From assembly GCA_052273485.1 (NCBI GenBank), contig DAVZID010000004.1:1-64000 (forward strand): 64,000 nucleotides of DNA, in the 5' to 3' direction. How positions within the stretch are numbered: the stretch's first letter is position 1; every line of letters begins with the position of its first letter. This document shows, in pieces, positions 15,944-25,040 of the stretch. Made by a program: the position numbers and the translations under genes. The notes beneath the pieces were generated by a model. The model was not told where the DNA came from and searched no databases. It was given only the letters and a program-made list of their open reading frames with translations. The DNA comes from Anthropogastromicrobium sp052273485. Its GTDB lineage: Bacteria; Bacillota; Clostridia; Lachnospirales; Lachnospiraceae.

Positions 15944-16981
15944 TCAGCCTCTTGGCTTTCTTGTTTTTTCCGGGCGTTGCGCATCTGCTTCCTTTGCATG
16001 CTCCTGCGCACGCTTTTTGCTGTTTTGCTTGTTCTCGTATTCCTCATACGCCTTTACAATCTTTTGAACAAGCGGATGGCGAACAACGTCGCGATTATCC
16101 AGATAGACAAATCCGATATCGTCTACGTTCTTTAAAACCTTGATTGCCACATCCAGACCGGACGGCGTGCCTGCCGGAAGGTCCTTCTGCGTCATATCAC
16201 CCGTGATGATGACCTTTGAACCGAAACCGATACGAGTCAGAAACATTTTCATCTGAGCCGGGGTGGTATTCTGTGCCTCATCCAGTATGATGTAGGAATT
16301 GTCAAGGGTACGTCCTCTCATGTACGCAAGCGGCGCCACCTCGATCAAGCCCTTCTCCTGATTGCTAAGAAAGCTTTCTGCTCCCATAATCTGGTACAGT
16401 GCATCATACAACGGTCGCAGATATGGGTCAATCTTACTCTGCAAATCGCCGGGAAGAAAGCCTAACTTCTCACCTGCCTCAATTGCTGGACGAGTCAGGA
16501 TAATACGACTGACTTCCTGCTTTTTGAAGGCATCAATCGCCATCGCCATTGCAAGATAGGTCTTTCCGGTTCCGGCTGGTCCAACGCCGAAAACGATCAT
16601 TTTATTGCGGATCGCATCCACATATTGCTTCTGTCCAACGGTCTTTGGCTTTACTGGCTTTCCTGAAATCGTGCGGCAAATGATATCATTGTCAATTTCA
16701 AGCACCTCACCACTTTTTTCCGAAAAGGACATCGCAATTGTGTAATCAACATTTTGCTCTGTCACCGTGTTTCCTCTGCGTGACAGCTCAAGCAGCGTAT
16801 CCACAACACTTCGCGCCTTGCCCACTGCCTCTTCCGTTCCAGACAGACGGATCGTATCGCCACGGTTGACAAACGTCACACCAAACGCACGCTCAATCTT
16901 CTTTATATTACAGTCGAACTGTCCAAATACATTCAGCTGATGGGCAGCCGGTATTTCCATAACTGCTTGCGCAACACTCAT
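15944..16981 (-). CDS. PhoH-family ATPase (YbeZ type)
   Basis: The 345-residue cytoplasmic P-loop ATPase often works next to YbeY in RNA metabolism. The N-terminal 90 residues resemble a KH-like domain (FVNRGDTIRLSGTEEAV). The ATPase has Walker A GVGPAGTGKTYLAMAMAID (about 132-150) and Walker B YIILDEAQNTTPAQMKMFL (about 233-251), then FGSKVIITGDMTQ. The C-terminus is a Lys/Glu/Arg-rich tail. It lies between yqfD and ybeY; the yqfF HD-membrane gene often found here is absent. Confidence 0.95.
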   Translation of the reverse strand: MSVAQAVMEIPAAHQLNVFGQFDCNIKKIERAFGVTFVNRGDTIRLSGTEEAVGKARSVVDTLLELSRRGNTVTEQNVDYTIAMSFSEKSGEVLEIDNDIICRTISGKPVKPKTVGQKQYVDAIRNKMIVFGVGPAGTGKTYLAMAMAIDAFKKQEVSRIILTRPAIEAGEKLGFLPGDLQSKIDPYLRPLYDALYQIMGAESFLSNQEKGLIEVAPLAYMRGRTLDNSYIILDEAQNTTPAQMKMFLTRIGFGSKVIITGDMTQKDLPAGTPSGLDVAIKVLKNVDDIGFVYLDNRDVVRHPLVQKIVKAYEEYENKQNSKKRAQEHAKEADAQRPEKTRKPRG

Positions 16982-17001
16982 ACAATAACCTCTCTAACTC
17001 G

Positions 17002-18273
17002 CTACTCTTGTTTTTGTGATTCCTGACGAACGGATATCTCCTGCCCCTGCACTTCGAGTTCACCGCTCTTTACTGCATTCTCCTCAAGAAGAAATCGTAC
17101 CTTCATTCGATACTCATCAGGTTCACTTTCTATTGTAACATTATTTTCAATTATTTCCACCCCTAATTTTTCTAATTGAACAATAAATTCAAGATATTTT
17201 TGATTTGCCTGCTCTTTTAAACTCTCATCATCGTAGGAAATCTGTGCCATTTCGTAGGAAAGCTGTCGATATTCTTCTGAATAAAATGGCAAATAAAAAT
17301 TTTTAAAGAGTTTCCACTGACGCTGTTCAATATATAACTCCTGCTGCGACGTGTTCACTGACTTTGAGTTTGAAGTTTCATTTGAACTTGCTTTTAATAA
17401 AGTTGGCAAACTCCCCGGCAAACAAAAGCGATGTCCAAACAAAATAAGCCCTGGGAGAATGCGCTCGGATGTATAATACCGAACTGATTGGCTCCGGGAG
17501 ATTTTAATTTCAATCGTTTCTTCATAGTCAATCCACACATCTGCCGAGGCATCTGTCTGCTCATACGCGATAATTTCCTGTGAATCGTTGTAAATTGGGA
17601 TATAGCCAGATACGAGCACGTCGCCAGCAACCACCTCGTCACCTTTTTTGACAAGCGGTGTGCCACGCCTTGTCACCATCTTCATAATAATTCCACTTTT
17701 TGTGGCGCGTATGCTGCACGGTGCTTCTTCCGACGCCTTAACCGTAGAGGTATTGTTTTCCTCGATTTCAACGACGAGTCTCGTGCCTTCAAGACGCGCC
17801 GACACCCATGTAATATCATCAAATTCGTTTCGCAGCCTCTTTTCAAGTGTATCACACACCACATCCGATCGCCACATACCGGGGTGGTAGCCTTCCTTTT
17901 TGACAAAGGATAGCAGATAGCTGTCCGTATAACGCACATTTCCTGTAAAATCAATGTCCCAGACAAAGAGCGACATGATATACAGCGCCACAAACGACAG
18001 CACGCCACATATCAGACCTACACGCCTCGTTCTTGTTTTTTTCCACAAAAAATATGGACCTCGTTTTTCCAAGATGTGAACCGAAACGCCTGTCTTTGTT
18101 CGCAATCGGCACAGCTTTCTTATCTCTTTTGCCTTTACACTCGCTTCCATGCCATCCGGTGTTCGGCACACCTGATACAAAATGAGGCCATGAAACGAGG
18201 CCATATTCAAAAAGCGCTCTGTCTCAGACCCACTCACACAAATCCGAACCCAGTTCGTCCACCTATGTTTCAT
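17002..18273 (-). CDS. yqfD: Sporulation protein YqfD
   Basis: The product has 423 residues and one membrane helix (about 84-106, RVGLICGVLSFVALYIMSLF). The N-terminal domain (ICVSGSETERFLNMASFHGL) and the extracytoplasmic region with ITWVSARLEGTRLVVEIEEN, followed by a GTPLVKKGDEVVAGDVLVSG barrel-like segment, match YqfD, a sigma-E-controlled protein needed for efficient sporulation in Bacilli and Clostridia. It is cotranscribed with yqfC (72 bp upstream) and phoH (20 bp downstream). Confidence 0.94.
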   Translation of the reverse strand: MKHRWTNWVRICVSGSETERFLNMASFHGLILYQVCRTPDGMEASVKAKEIRKLCRLRTKTGVSVHILEKRGPYFLWKKTRTRRVGLICGVLSFVALYIMSLFVWDIDFTGNVRYTDSYLLSFVKKEGYHPGMWRSDVVCDTLEKRLRNEFDDITWVSARLEGTRLVVEIEENNTSTVKASEEAPCSIRATKSGIIMKMVTRRGTPLVKKGDEVVAGDVLVSGYIPIYNDSQEIIAYEQTDASADVWIDYEETIEIKISRSQSVRYYTSERILPGLILFGHRFCLPGSLPTLLKASSNETSNSKSVNTSQQELYIEQRQWKLFKNFYLPFYSEEYRQLSYEMAQISYDDESLKEQANQKYLEFIVQLEKLGVEIIENNVTIESEPDEYRMKVRFLLEENAVKSGELEVQGQEISVRQESQKQE

Positions 18274-18345
18274 GTTCTCACCGCCGCCTTCATTTTTTAT
18301 CTATCCCATTGACAATCCACTCATTAACGCTATCTTCTATACAGT

Positions 18346-18675
18346 TCACTCCTCATAACAGATTGATTCGATGCAGCCAGTGACTTTAACCTCCTCTGCC
18401 GCAAAATAAGCCATCGCCAGACATCGTCCCTTAATTCGGATGCGATGCCGTCCTGCCAGAATACAAATCTCATTTTCTTGGCAGGAAAGAAGTTTTTTAA
18501 AATTGCGCACCTGCATTTCACGATTGCCAAAAAGCTGCGTCAATTCTGCCCCCATCACAACATCCTTCGGCAGATGAAGACAGTCTACGACATACTCCGT
18601 CCGGCGTATCCTTGAATCTCGCTGAACACGATGCTTTTTCTGTGTTCGTGTTTTCTTTCCTGATTTTTGTTTCAT
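18346..18675 (-). CDS. yqfC: Sporulation protein YqfC (YabP/YqfC family)
   Basis: This small sporulation protein has 109 residues. It starts with a very basic tail (KQKSGKKTRTQKKHRVQR). The YabP/YqfC core includes DCLHLPKDVVMGAELTQLFG and ICILAGRHRIRIKGRCLAM. The partner gene yqfD follows, as is usual. The start is the first Met; the basic leader is longer than in Bacillus YqfC, so a later start cannot be excluded. Confidence 0.9.
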   Translation of the reverse strand: MKQKSGKKTRTQKKHRVQRDSRIRRTEYVVDCLHLPKDVVMGAELTQLFGNREMQVRNFKKLLSCQENEICILAGRHRIRIKGRCLAMAYFAAEEVKVTGCIESICYEE

Positions 18676-18727
18676 CGCACCGACCCGTTTTTGTTCTTAC
18701 GCCAATCTATGTAAAATGGGCATAATT

Positions 18728-18780
18728 TATGCCAGACTTCGCATCAGCAGGCAAATCTGCTCATAGCAAAGTCTGGCATA
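18728..18780. repeat. Inverted repeat between yqfC and the GH20 gene
   Basis: Arms TATGCCAGACTTCGC (18728-18742) and GCAAAGTCTGGCATA (18766-18780) pair over about 14 bases. The loop contains a second stem, AGCAG and CTGCT. No T-run follows on either strand, so it is not a standard terminator. It lies in the 176-bp gap between the GH20 gene and yqfC and may end GH20 transcription or be a palindromic repeat. Confidence 0.6.
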
Positions 18781-18851
18781 CATAATTTTATCTTTCACCT
18801 TTTTTGCATCGGTGTCAAGCACTGCCAAGTATGTTCAACTCTTTTATTGAC

Positions 18852-20747
18852 TTACAGGGTCCTTAAATAGTCAGCGAGCCAGAAAATCAGTTCACCGATT
18901 CGATAAAGTTCGCTTTCACGACTAATTTTATGCCACTGTCTGCGGTACTCATAATACCAAATTTCAAGTGCCTCCGCAAGCGCCTTTGTATCTTTCGTGT
19001 ACGCATCTGGATGGCCAAGATGCTCTCTGTCAAGCACCGATAAAATCGTATTGAATAGAATCTGGCCCTCTGCCATATGAAGAATCGGTGCAATGCCTTC
19101 ACGACGATTTTCTTCAATCGTTCCAAGAAGTGCAGCTACTTTAACCATGCAGTCTCGAATGGTCTCATTGTAGTCTGCAATGTGCGACAAACTCGCTTCA
19201 ATACGCGGCAAATAGTCCTTCCAAAAATCATCCACATCTTTTCCTTCAATTTGTTTGCGATACATCTCAGAAAAACGAACCAGATCCCCCCAATGCATCA
19301 CTGCCTGATTGCTCATATAGCTAATTGTCTCGATAAGTGTAGCCGAACGATCCCCGTACTCGATCACCGAAATATCGGCATTGATTTCCTCTTTTTTCGG
19401 AATGTCGCTGTTCCAACCAAATGCAGCTCCGTAAATGATTCCTACAAGTGCAAGTTCTGGATGCTGCAGGTGACCATAATCGCCCCAATCCGTAGTCAAA
19501 AGGCCTTCGCCCTCAAACTGATGTGCAAATGATGCCATTTTTTTGATATTCTCATAGGCAACGTCAAGCAAATGGATCGTCTGATTCCAGCCCTGAACAC
19601 CTGGACACAAATACTGATGAGCACCATTCTCCCAGAGCTTTCGGACATTTGTTTCCTTTGGTGCCCGTCGATAATCCCACGTCATGCAAATGATATCCTT
19701 CGGCAATTCACGAATCGTCTCTGGATGAGCCGCAATGATGTCACCCCAGAACATAGGACGCTTTCCTAATGCTTTTACGTGCTCACAAACACGGTTTACC
19801 CACTCAATATACATCGCATGGGATCCAATCTCATCTGCCATTTTCTTTCCTCTGCCCTTTCCAAGATCAAAGGTTTCATCGCAGTTGATATTGAAAAGAT
19901 TCGAACGAAACAGTGCACTGTACTCATCAATCAAACGGCATACAAGCTCATATGCTCTTTCATCTGTGATATTGAGTGTGTGATGACACATCCGCTCATA
20001 AAATGAAAACGGGATTCCTGCCGGCTCATCAATCTCGGAGAGTTCATGGAAGGTTCTGGTACGCAATACCTTATACAGATGGCCAAATGTTGCAATCGAC
20101 GGAACAAGTTCAATATTTCGCTCTGCGCAATACGCATCAAATTCCAAAATATCCTGTGCAGTAAGCGGTGTGTCATCTCTCCATGTCTCGCTCAGACCAT
20201 CAAACAAGAATGTATGCTCAATATACAGATGCATCTGATTGATCTTGTATAGACTGCAGCGATCTGCCACCTCCTTTAAATAGGACAATTTTGGAATACG
20301 CCCTCTTGTCACATCCATAAACCAGCCACGCACCGGAATCTCTGGATAATCAACAATTGCCAGACATGGCAGACAAATACCATACTGAAGAATCACCTGT
20401 CGAAGTGTCTGCACACCGTTAAAAAGACCTTCCTTTTTGGCCGCGCACACCTTTGCGCCATCCGGTGTAATGGTCAAACGGTATGCCTCTTTGTCCTTGG
20501 TTTGTTTTGCTGTAATTTTTGCTGCTTCATCCAGGCAAAGTTCAATTCCTTTATGGGCGCCAGATGTGCGCCTGTCAATACCAAGCTCAATTCCTGTTGT
20601 CTTTTTTATCTGATCAGCAAGCTGCTGTGCATAAAAAAGAGCTTCTCTTGGACAATTATCTGCAATTGTAATTCTGCAATGATAATCAAGAAGCAATATT
20701 CCCTCTCGTTCTTCAATGTGCTGCGGTTTTGGCAGTATACGTACCAT
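18852..20747 (-). CDS. Glycoside hydrolase family 20 beta-N-acetylhexosaminidase
   Basis: This predicted cytoplasmic exo-hexosaminidase has 631 residues and no signal peptide, so it probably acts on imported GlcNAc/GalNAc oligosaccharides or muropeptide-derived sugars. Residues 1-130 form the GH20b lead-in domain (MVRILPKPQHIEE, LPCLAIVDYPEIPVRGWFMD). The TIM barrel has DVTRGRIPKLSYLKEVADRC, INQMHLYIEHTF, and the catalytic Asp-Glu pair in NINCDETFDLGKG; family members often have HxGGDE here. KRPMFWGDIIAAHP and MTWDYRRAP are also barrel segments. It is a single gene with its own promoter and a palindromic operator candidate. Confidence 0.85.
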   Translation of the reverse strand: MVRILPKPQHIEEREGILLLDYHCRITIADNCPREALFYAQQLADQIKKTTGIELGIDRRTSGAHKGIELCLDEAAKITAKQTKDKEAYRLTITPDGAKVCAAKKEGLFNGVQTLRQVILQYGICLPCLAIVDYPEIPVRGWFMDVTRGRIPKLSYLKEVADRCSLYKINQMHLYIEHTFLFDGLSETWRDDTPLTAQDILEFDAYCAERNIELVPSIATFGHLYKVLRTRTFHELSEIDEPAGIPFSFYERMCHHTLNITDERAYELVCRLIDEYSALFRSNLFNINCDETFDLGKGRGKKMADEIGSHAMYIEWVNRVCEHVKALGKRPMFWGDIIAAHPETIRELPKDIICMTWDYRRAPKETNVRKLWENGAHQYLCPGVQGWNQTIHLLDVAYENIKKMASFAHQFEGEGLLTTDWGDYGHLQHPELALVGIIYGAAFGWNSDIPKKEEINADISVIEYGDRSATLIETISYMSNQAVMHWGDLVRFSEMYRKQIEGKDVDDFWKDYLPRIEASLSHIADYNETIRDCMVKVAALLGTIEENRREGIAPILHMAEGQILFNTILSVLDREHLGHPDAYTKDTKALAEALEIWYYEYRRQWHKISRESELYRIGELIFWLADYLRTL

Positions 20748-20766
20748 TTTTCTTTCCTCCTTATTT

Positions 20767-20781
20767 TTAACATAATGTTAA
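20767..20781. promoter_or_regulatory. Palindromic operator candidate upstream of the GH20 gene
   Basis: TTAACATAATGTTAA is a perfect 7-bp inverted repeat around one base. It lies between the predicted GH20 promoter and the ribosome binding site, where a repressor would block transcription. The regulator is not in this window. Confidence 0.45.
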
Positions 20782-20813
20782 TTTTAATCCAGCATATTCA
20801 CCCATTTTTAATC

Positions 20814-20842
20814 ATTATAATAGCAAGTTTTCCAGAGCACAA
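20814..20842 (-). promoter_or_regulatory. Sigma-A promoter of the GH20 gene
   Basis: On the minus strand TTGTGC (20842-20837) and a perfect TATAAT (20819-20814) are 17 bases apart. The predicted start near 20807 leaves a leader of about 60 bases containing the palindrome at 20767-20781 and an AAGGAGGAAAG ribosome binding site. Confidence 0.65.
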
Positions 20843-20876
20843 GTTTCTTTTATCTATTTTTCATTTTTTAGCACAC

Positions 20877-20918
20877 AAAAAGGGCGGACAACTTAAAAAA
20901 AGCTGTCCGCCCTTTTTT
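20877..20918 (-). terminator. Rho-independent terminator of the cytidylate-kinase-like gene
   Basis: AGGGCGGACA (20881-20890) pairs perfectly with TGTCCGCCCT (20904-20913) and is flanked by A-runs and T-runs, so it can work in both directions. It begins 13 bp after the end of the kinase-like gene. Confidence 0.9.
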
Positions 20919-20930
20919 ACCGAATCATTT

Positions 20931-21569
20931 TTACTTGCCAGCCTTGTTTCTCTCACGCAGCTTGATGATCTCCAAGATCGCATCTACGGTACCTTCCGGT
21001 CCAAGTACACTGCTGTTTAAGCAGACATCGTAGCTGCGGGCATCGCCCCACTTCTTACTGGTATAATAATTGTAATAGTTGGAACGTTTCTTATCGGTCT
21101 TAACAATGATATCCTTTGCCTTTTCTGGTGTCTTATCATACAGCTTGGATATGTATTTTACCTTCTCATCCATGTTACCAGAAATGAAAACACTCAATAC
21201 ATTCGGATACTCTGCCAATGCATAATCCGCACAACGTCCGACAATAACGCAGCTCTCGGTATCAGCTAGATGCTTGATTGTATCAAACTGTGCCAGAAAA
21301 ACTTTGTGGTTTAACGGCATGTCGATAAAAGATGATGTGGAATATCCCATCGAATAGCTGTCCATTACCAGAGAATACAGGAAACTGCTGGTTGGCTTTT
21401 CATCGTGGCTCTCGAAGATTTCCTCGCACAGTCCACTCTTTTTTGCTGCCAATGTCAACAATTCCTTATCGTAACACTTAATATTTAACTTTTCTGCAAG
21501 ACGGTTACCGATCAGTCGTCCGCCGCTTCCGCACTCTCTACCTATTGTGATCACTAAATTACCTGTCAT
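20931..21569 (-). CDS. Cytidylate-kinase-like family protein
   Basis: The P-loop protein has 212 residues from the ATG encoding MTGNLVITIGRECGSGG, chosen because GAAAGGAGTG lies 7 bases upstream. The nucleotide-binding loop is GRECGSGGRLIG (about 10-21). VIVGRCADYAL and VFISGNMDEKVKYISKLYDK follow, then KTDKKRSNYYNYYTSKKWGD in the lid/NMP region. It belongs to the family annotated as cytidylate kinase-like, which is separate from Cmk; the real substrate is unknown. It is a monocistronic gene with its own promoter and terminator. Confidence 0.85.
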   Translation of the reverse strand: MTGNLVITIGRECGSGGRLIGNRLAEKLNIKCYDKELLTLAAKKSGLCEEIFESHDEKPTSSFLYSLVMDSYSMGYSTSSFIDMPLNHKVFLAQFDTIKHLADTESCVIVGRCADYALAEYPNVLSVFISGNMDEKVKYISKLYDKTPEKAKDIIVKTDKKRSNYYNYYTSKKWGDARSYDVCLNSSVLGPEGTVDAILEIIKLRERNKAGK

Positions 21570-21607
21570 AATGCTCACTCCTTTCACTTTCAAAACCTTG
21601 TGAAGGT

Positions 21608-21636
21608 ATTATACAATATTTCAAACAAAAATGCAA
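21608..21636 (-). promoter_or_regulatory. Sigma-A promoter of the cytidylate-kinase-like gene
   Basis: On the minus strand TTGCAT (21636-21631) and TATAAT (21613-21608) are separated by 17 bases. The predicted start near 21601 gives a leader of about 32 bases with a strong ribosome binding site. Confidence 0.7.
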
Positions 21637-21666
21637 CTTTTTTCGTACAATTCTTTTAAGTGCGTA

Positions 21667-22353
21667 TTACTCTGCAAAAAAGCCATTGAGATGATCAAAT
21701 GTTTTTTCAAACACTTTCCAAAGCAATGTTTTTTGCGAAATCCAATAGCAAATCTGTGCAAGTGCCACACCACCCACAACATCCAAAATCACATGCTGTC
21801 TTGTCGTTAGTGTGGAAATGAATACCGCTACCGCAAAAAAGAAGGAAAAAATACGATACCAGAGCGGAATCGTTTTGTCCTTTGCGATACCGATAAAACA
21901 AAACCAACTGACTAAACAATGAATGGAAGGAAACAGATTGGTTGGCGCATCAATTTTGTAAAGGAAACGCATAGCTGCACAGAAAAAACCACTTCCCTCC
22001 ACTTCTGGGCGCACCAACGTCGTCGGATACAGCACAAAAAATGCCAAACACACGATTCGCGACAAGAAATCAGCCACAAAAAAACGGTACGCATACTCTC
22101 TGCTTCTTCTGTAAATCAAAATATAATTGAAAATCCAAAACAAATAGCAGCCGAAGTAAATTACAATTGTCCATGGTACAAGCGGAATCTCATAATCAAT
22201 CGGAAGTGCCAGACTATGCAGCTGCCAGTTTCTTGTCAGCACATTGCAGCCAGTATAAACGACAAAATTACAGGTGACCGCCATCAGAAGCGGTACCAGC
22301 CCCCACGGTGAAAAAATTTTTGCAATTGTCTTTTTTATCAGTTTTTTATTCAT
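21667..22353 (-). CDS. PAP2-family membrane phosphatase
   Basis: This integral membrane protein has 228 residues and about six helices. The phosphatase core is visible as FPSIHCLVSWFCFIG (PSxH motif, about 143-157) and STLTTRQHVILDVVGG (SxxxxRxHxxxD motif, about 187-202); the first KxxxxxxRP motif is not obvious. The layout resembles the inositol-phosphorylceramide-synthase/PAP2 subfamily in bacteria, whose substrates are lipid phosphates. It is downstream of rluD and probably the last gene of the operon. Confidence 0.85.
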   Translation of the reverse strand: MNKKLIKKTIAKIFSPWGLVPLLMAVTCNFVVYTGCNVLTRNWQLHSLALPIDYEIPLVPWTIVIYFGCYLFWIFNYILIYRRSREYAYRFFVADFLSRIVCLAFFVLYPTTLVRPEVEGSGFFCAAMRFLYKIDAPTNLFPSIHCLVSWFCFIGIAKDKTIPLWYRIFSFFFAVAVFISTLTTRQHVILDVVGGVALAQICYWISQKTLLWKVFEKTFDHLNGFFAE

Positions 22354-22397
22354 CCATCCCTGTCTTTCTCTGGTTCAATATCCGCTTATCTTTGCTG

Positions 22398-23408
22398 TTA
22401 CGCTTTCGTGGACAGGCAAAACTTCTGCAGCAATTCTTCAAAATACGCCGGTAGTGGTGCCTGAAACTCCATATATTTCTGTGTAGACGGATGGATAAAA
22501 CCAAGCACATATGCATGAAGTGTCTGTCCCTGAAGCGGATATGGGCATTTTGCAGGCCCGTACAGCGCATCTCCAAGAAGTGGATGACCGATGGATGCCA
22601 TATGAACGCGAATCTGATGCGTACGTCCCGTCTCCAGTCTGCATTCAATCCAGGTAAAACGGCCAAAACGCTCTAGCACCTTATAGTGTGTTACTGCATT
22701 TTTTCCGTTCTTGCGATTGATGGCCATACGCTTTCGGTTATTCGGATCACGCCCGATCGGTGCGTCAATCACACCCTCATCTTCTTTTAAGTTTCCGTGG
22801 ACAATTGCGTAATAGCGCCGTGTAATAGAATGTTCTTTCAGCTGTGCAGCAATGCAGTTATGCGCAGCATCATTCTTGCAGGCAATGATCACGCCAGTCG
22901 TGTCCATATCAATTCGGTGAACAATTCCCGGACGGATGACACCATTGATGCCAGATAAGCTATCCTTACAATGATACAACAGTGCATTGACAATCGTGCC
23001 CGAAGTATGTCCCGCTGCCGGGTGCACAACCATGCCTTTCGGCTTATTGATCAAAATCACATCGTCATCCTCATAAAGAATGTCAAGTGGAATATCCTCT
23101 GCTACCACCTCAAGTGGCTGTGGCACAGGCAGATTCACGCGGATCTCATCGTTTTCTTTTAATTTAATTCCATTTTTCTTAACTGGTATACCATTGACGC
23201 TTACATTTCCCTGCTCGATCAGCTTTTGTAAAAAGGAACGAGTGTATTCCTCGTACTGATCGGCCAGAAAACGGTCTAATCGGATCATATCCTGCTCAGC
23301 TCCGACAACTAGAAGTTCATTTGTATCTTGTAAATCTGCAGAGAATTCATTCGTTGCCGATTCAAATTCGTTTGTATTGGTATCCATTCGATTTTTTAAT
23401 TCACTCAT
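22398..23408 (-). CDS. RluD-family 23S rRNA pseudouridine synthase
   Basis: The RluA/RluD-family enzyme has 336 residues. An N-terminal extension of about 35 acidic/Asn-rich residues precedes an S4 RNA-binding domain (RLDRFLADQYEEYTRSFLQ to NGIPVKKNGIKLKENDEIRV). The catalytic domain has ILYEDDDVILINKPKGMVVH, the nucleophile motif HRIDMDTTGVI with the catalytic Asp, and LETGRTHQIRVHMASIGHP. Its place directly after lspA is the usual one. It overlaps the lspA end by 8 bp. Confidence 0.93.
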   Translation of the reverse strand: MSELKNRMDTNTNEFESATNEFSADLQDTNELLVVGAEQDMIRLDRFLADQYEEYTRSFLQKLIEQGNVSVNGIPVKKNGIKLKENDEIRVNLPVPQPLEVVAEDIPLDILYEDDDVILINKPKGMVVHPAAGHTSGTIVNALLYHCKDSLSGINGVIRPGIVHRIDMDTTGVIIACKNDAAHNCIAAQLKEHSITRRYYAIVHGNLKEDEGVIDAPIGRDPNNRKRMAINRKNGKNAVTHYKVLERFGRFTWIECRLETGRTHQIRVHMASIGHPLLGDALYGPAKCPYPLQGQTLHAYVLGFIHPSTQKYMEFQAPLPAYFEELLQKFCLSTKA

Positions 23409-23916
23409 GTTTCTTTCCTGCCTTTCCTGATGGTTTTAAAAATGCAAAGTCATCATCCTTATAGCAGAAAAAGAGTGCAAATAAAAGGACGGCTGTTGAA
23501 ATCGTAATATAGCAGTCTGCTACATTAAATACTGGGAAATTGATCGGCACAAAATAAATCATGTCGACTACGTATCCTCTGAAAATTCGGTCAATCAGAT
23601 TGCCAAGCGCTCCTGCCGTGTAGGTGACACAGAGGATACGTAACATTCGATAGGATTTTTGATTTAAAAGACGCACATAGCAATACACAAATACCGCAAC
23701 CATCACTGCTGTAATCAAAAAGAAAAATAGCTTCTGATTCTCAAAAATGCCAAACGCGGCACCTCTGTTTTCCACATAAGTGAGTGTCAGCACGTTTGGA
23801 ATCACGATCATATCGTGCACTTTTAATACCGATATCGCCAGTACCTTTGTAATCTGATCAAATGCGATGAGAATCACACACAAGAGGACGGCAAATGTCA
23901 CACGTTTCTTTTTCAT
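23401..23916 (-). CDS. lspA: Lipoprotein signal peptidase II
   Basis: LspA cleaves signal peptides from diacylglyceryl-modified prolipoproteins in the membrane. With the ATG encoding MKKKRVTFAVLL (GAGGTGAC upstream) it has 171 residues and four helices, as expected; a longer reading to 24006 would overlap aroB. The two catalytic aspartates are visible in GNLIDRIFRG (NxxDR) and FNVADCYI (FNxAD), and VENRGAAFGIF is conserved. It starts 10 bp after aroB. Confidence 0.96.
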   Translation of the reverse strand: MKKKRVTFAVLLCVILIAFDQITKVLAISVLKVHDMIVIPNVLTLTYVENRGAAFGIFENQKLFFFLITAVMVAVFVYCYVRLLNQKSYRMLRILCVTYTAGALGNLIDRIFRGYVVDMIYFVPINFPVFNVADCYITISTAVLLFALFFCYKDDDFAFLKPSGKAGKKHE

Positions 23917-23926
23917 GTGTGTCACC

Positions 23927-25024
23927 TCACGCATCCTGGCACACAAAGTCAAGGGCTTCACGCATCTCTTCCATTGTAACCGTGTGATCCACAACAGCCT
24001 CACCAAGTGATTTTAATAAAATAAATCGAATCTGATTTCCCTGCATCTTCTTATCACTCTTTGTTGCAAGCAGCGCTGCTTCTTTGTCTACTCCGGTCAC
24101 AGTGACTGGAAGCTTAAAGGATGTAAAGGCGTCAAGCACCGTGTGAAGCTCCTCTTTTGTCAGATAACCGCGCTTCATACTGATGTATGCTGCTGCAGCT
24201 GCCCCAATAGAGACACACTCTCCATGATAAAGCTCACCTGCCTTCTGCTTTTCGATTGCATGACCAAGTGTGTGCCCAAAGTTTAACAGACTGCGAATGC
24301 CCTGTTCGGTTGGATCCTCCTCTACAACCTCACCCTTGATACGACAATTATGATAATCCATCTCAATCAAGTTCTTCGCATCCTGGCTGCAAATCTGTTC
24401 GTGATGCGTTTCAAGCCAGTCAAAAAACTTCTTATCGCGGATTAAGCCGTGCTTAACAACCTCGCCCATACCAGACAAATAATCGCGCTCATCCATCGTA
24501 GAAAGTGTCGACACGTTCATGTAGACAAGCTTTGGCATGCAAAATGCACCAACCATATTTTTGTAGCCATCAAAGTCAACGCCGGTCTTTCCACCTACAC
24601 TGCTATCCGACTGAGAAAGAAGGGTCGTTGGAATTTGAATAAAGGAAATTCCACGTAAATACGTAGCTGCCGCAAATCCGGTAATATCGCCGACTACACC
24701 ACCTCCGAGCGCCGCAAGATAATCCTTACGGTCAAAATGAGCCTCAATCAGTTCCTTATAGATATCACGCACCACATCGAGCGTCTTATGAAGCTCTCCC
24801 GCCGGAAACTGGAAGGAAATCACCTTTGCCGCAACTGGCTCAAGTGCTTTTCGCACGGCCTCTCCATATAAGTGACTGGTATTGGAATCCATCACGATGC
24901 AGACCTTTCTTCCCTCAAGACCGATCTGCTTTATCTTTTCTGCAAGCTTTTCAAAGCCTGTCTCAAAAACAATCTCGTAAATCGGCTTATGTGCCGGATC
25001 ATTTACCATTAAACTTTTTGACAT
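23927..25024 (-). CDS. aroB: 3-dehydroquinate synthase
   Basis: AroB converts DAHP to 3-dehydroquinate in the shikimate pathway, using NAD and a divalent metal. The 365 residues match the family. AALGGGVVGDITGFAAATYL is the NAD-binding glycine-rich stretch (about 104-123), and IQIPTTLLSQSDSSVGGKTG follows; metal ligands lie in NFGHTLGHAIEK. Lying between ylmH and lspA, away from other aro genes, is unusual by common gene orders. Confidence 0.96.
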   Translation of the reverse strand: MSKSLMVNDPAHKPIYEIVFETGFEKLAEKIKQIGLEGRKVCIVMDSNTSHLYGEAVRKALEPVAAKVISFQFPAGELHKTLDVVRDIYKELIEAHFDRKDYLAALGGGVVGDITGFAAATYLRGISFIQIPTTLLSQSDSSVGGKTGVDFDGYKNMVGAFCMPKLVYMNVSTLSTMDERDYLSGMGEVVKHGLIRDKKFFDWLETHHEQICSQDAKNLIEMDYHNCRIKGEVVEEDPTEQGIRSLLNFGHTLGHAIEKQKAGELYHGECVSIGAAAAAYISMKRGYLTKEELHTVLDAFTSFKLPVTVTGVDKEAALLATKSDKKMQGNQIRFILLKSLGEAVVDHTVTMEEMREALDFVCQDA

Positions 25025-25040
25025 CGTGTTCCTCTCTTTC

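Noticed and set aside
15934..16047. N-terminal extension of YbeY by 38 basic residues
   Set aside because: It overlaps phoH, has no homology, and a good ribosome binding site precedes the internal ATG at 15933.
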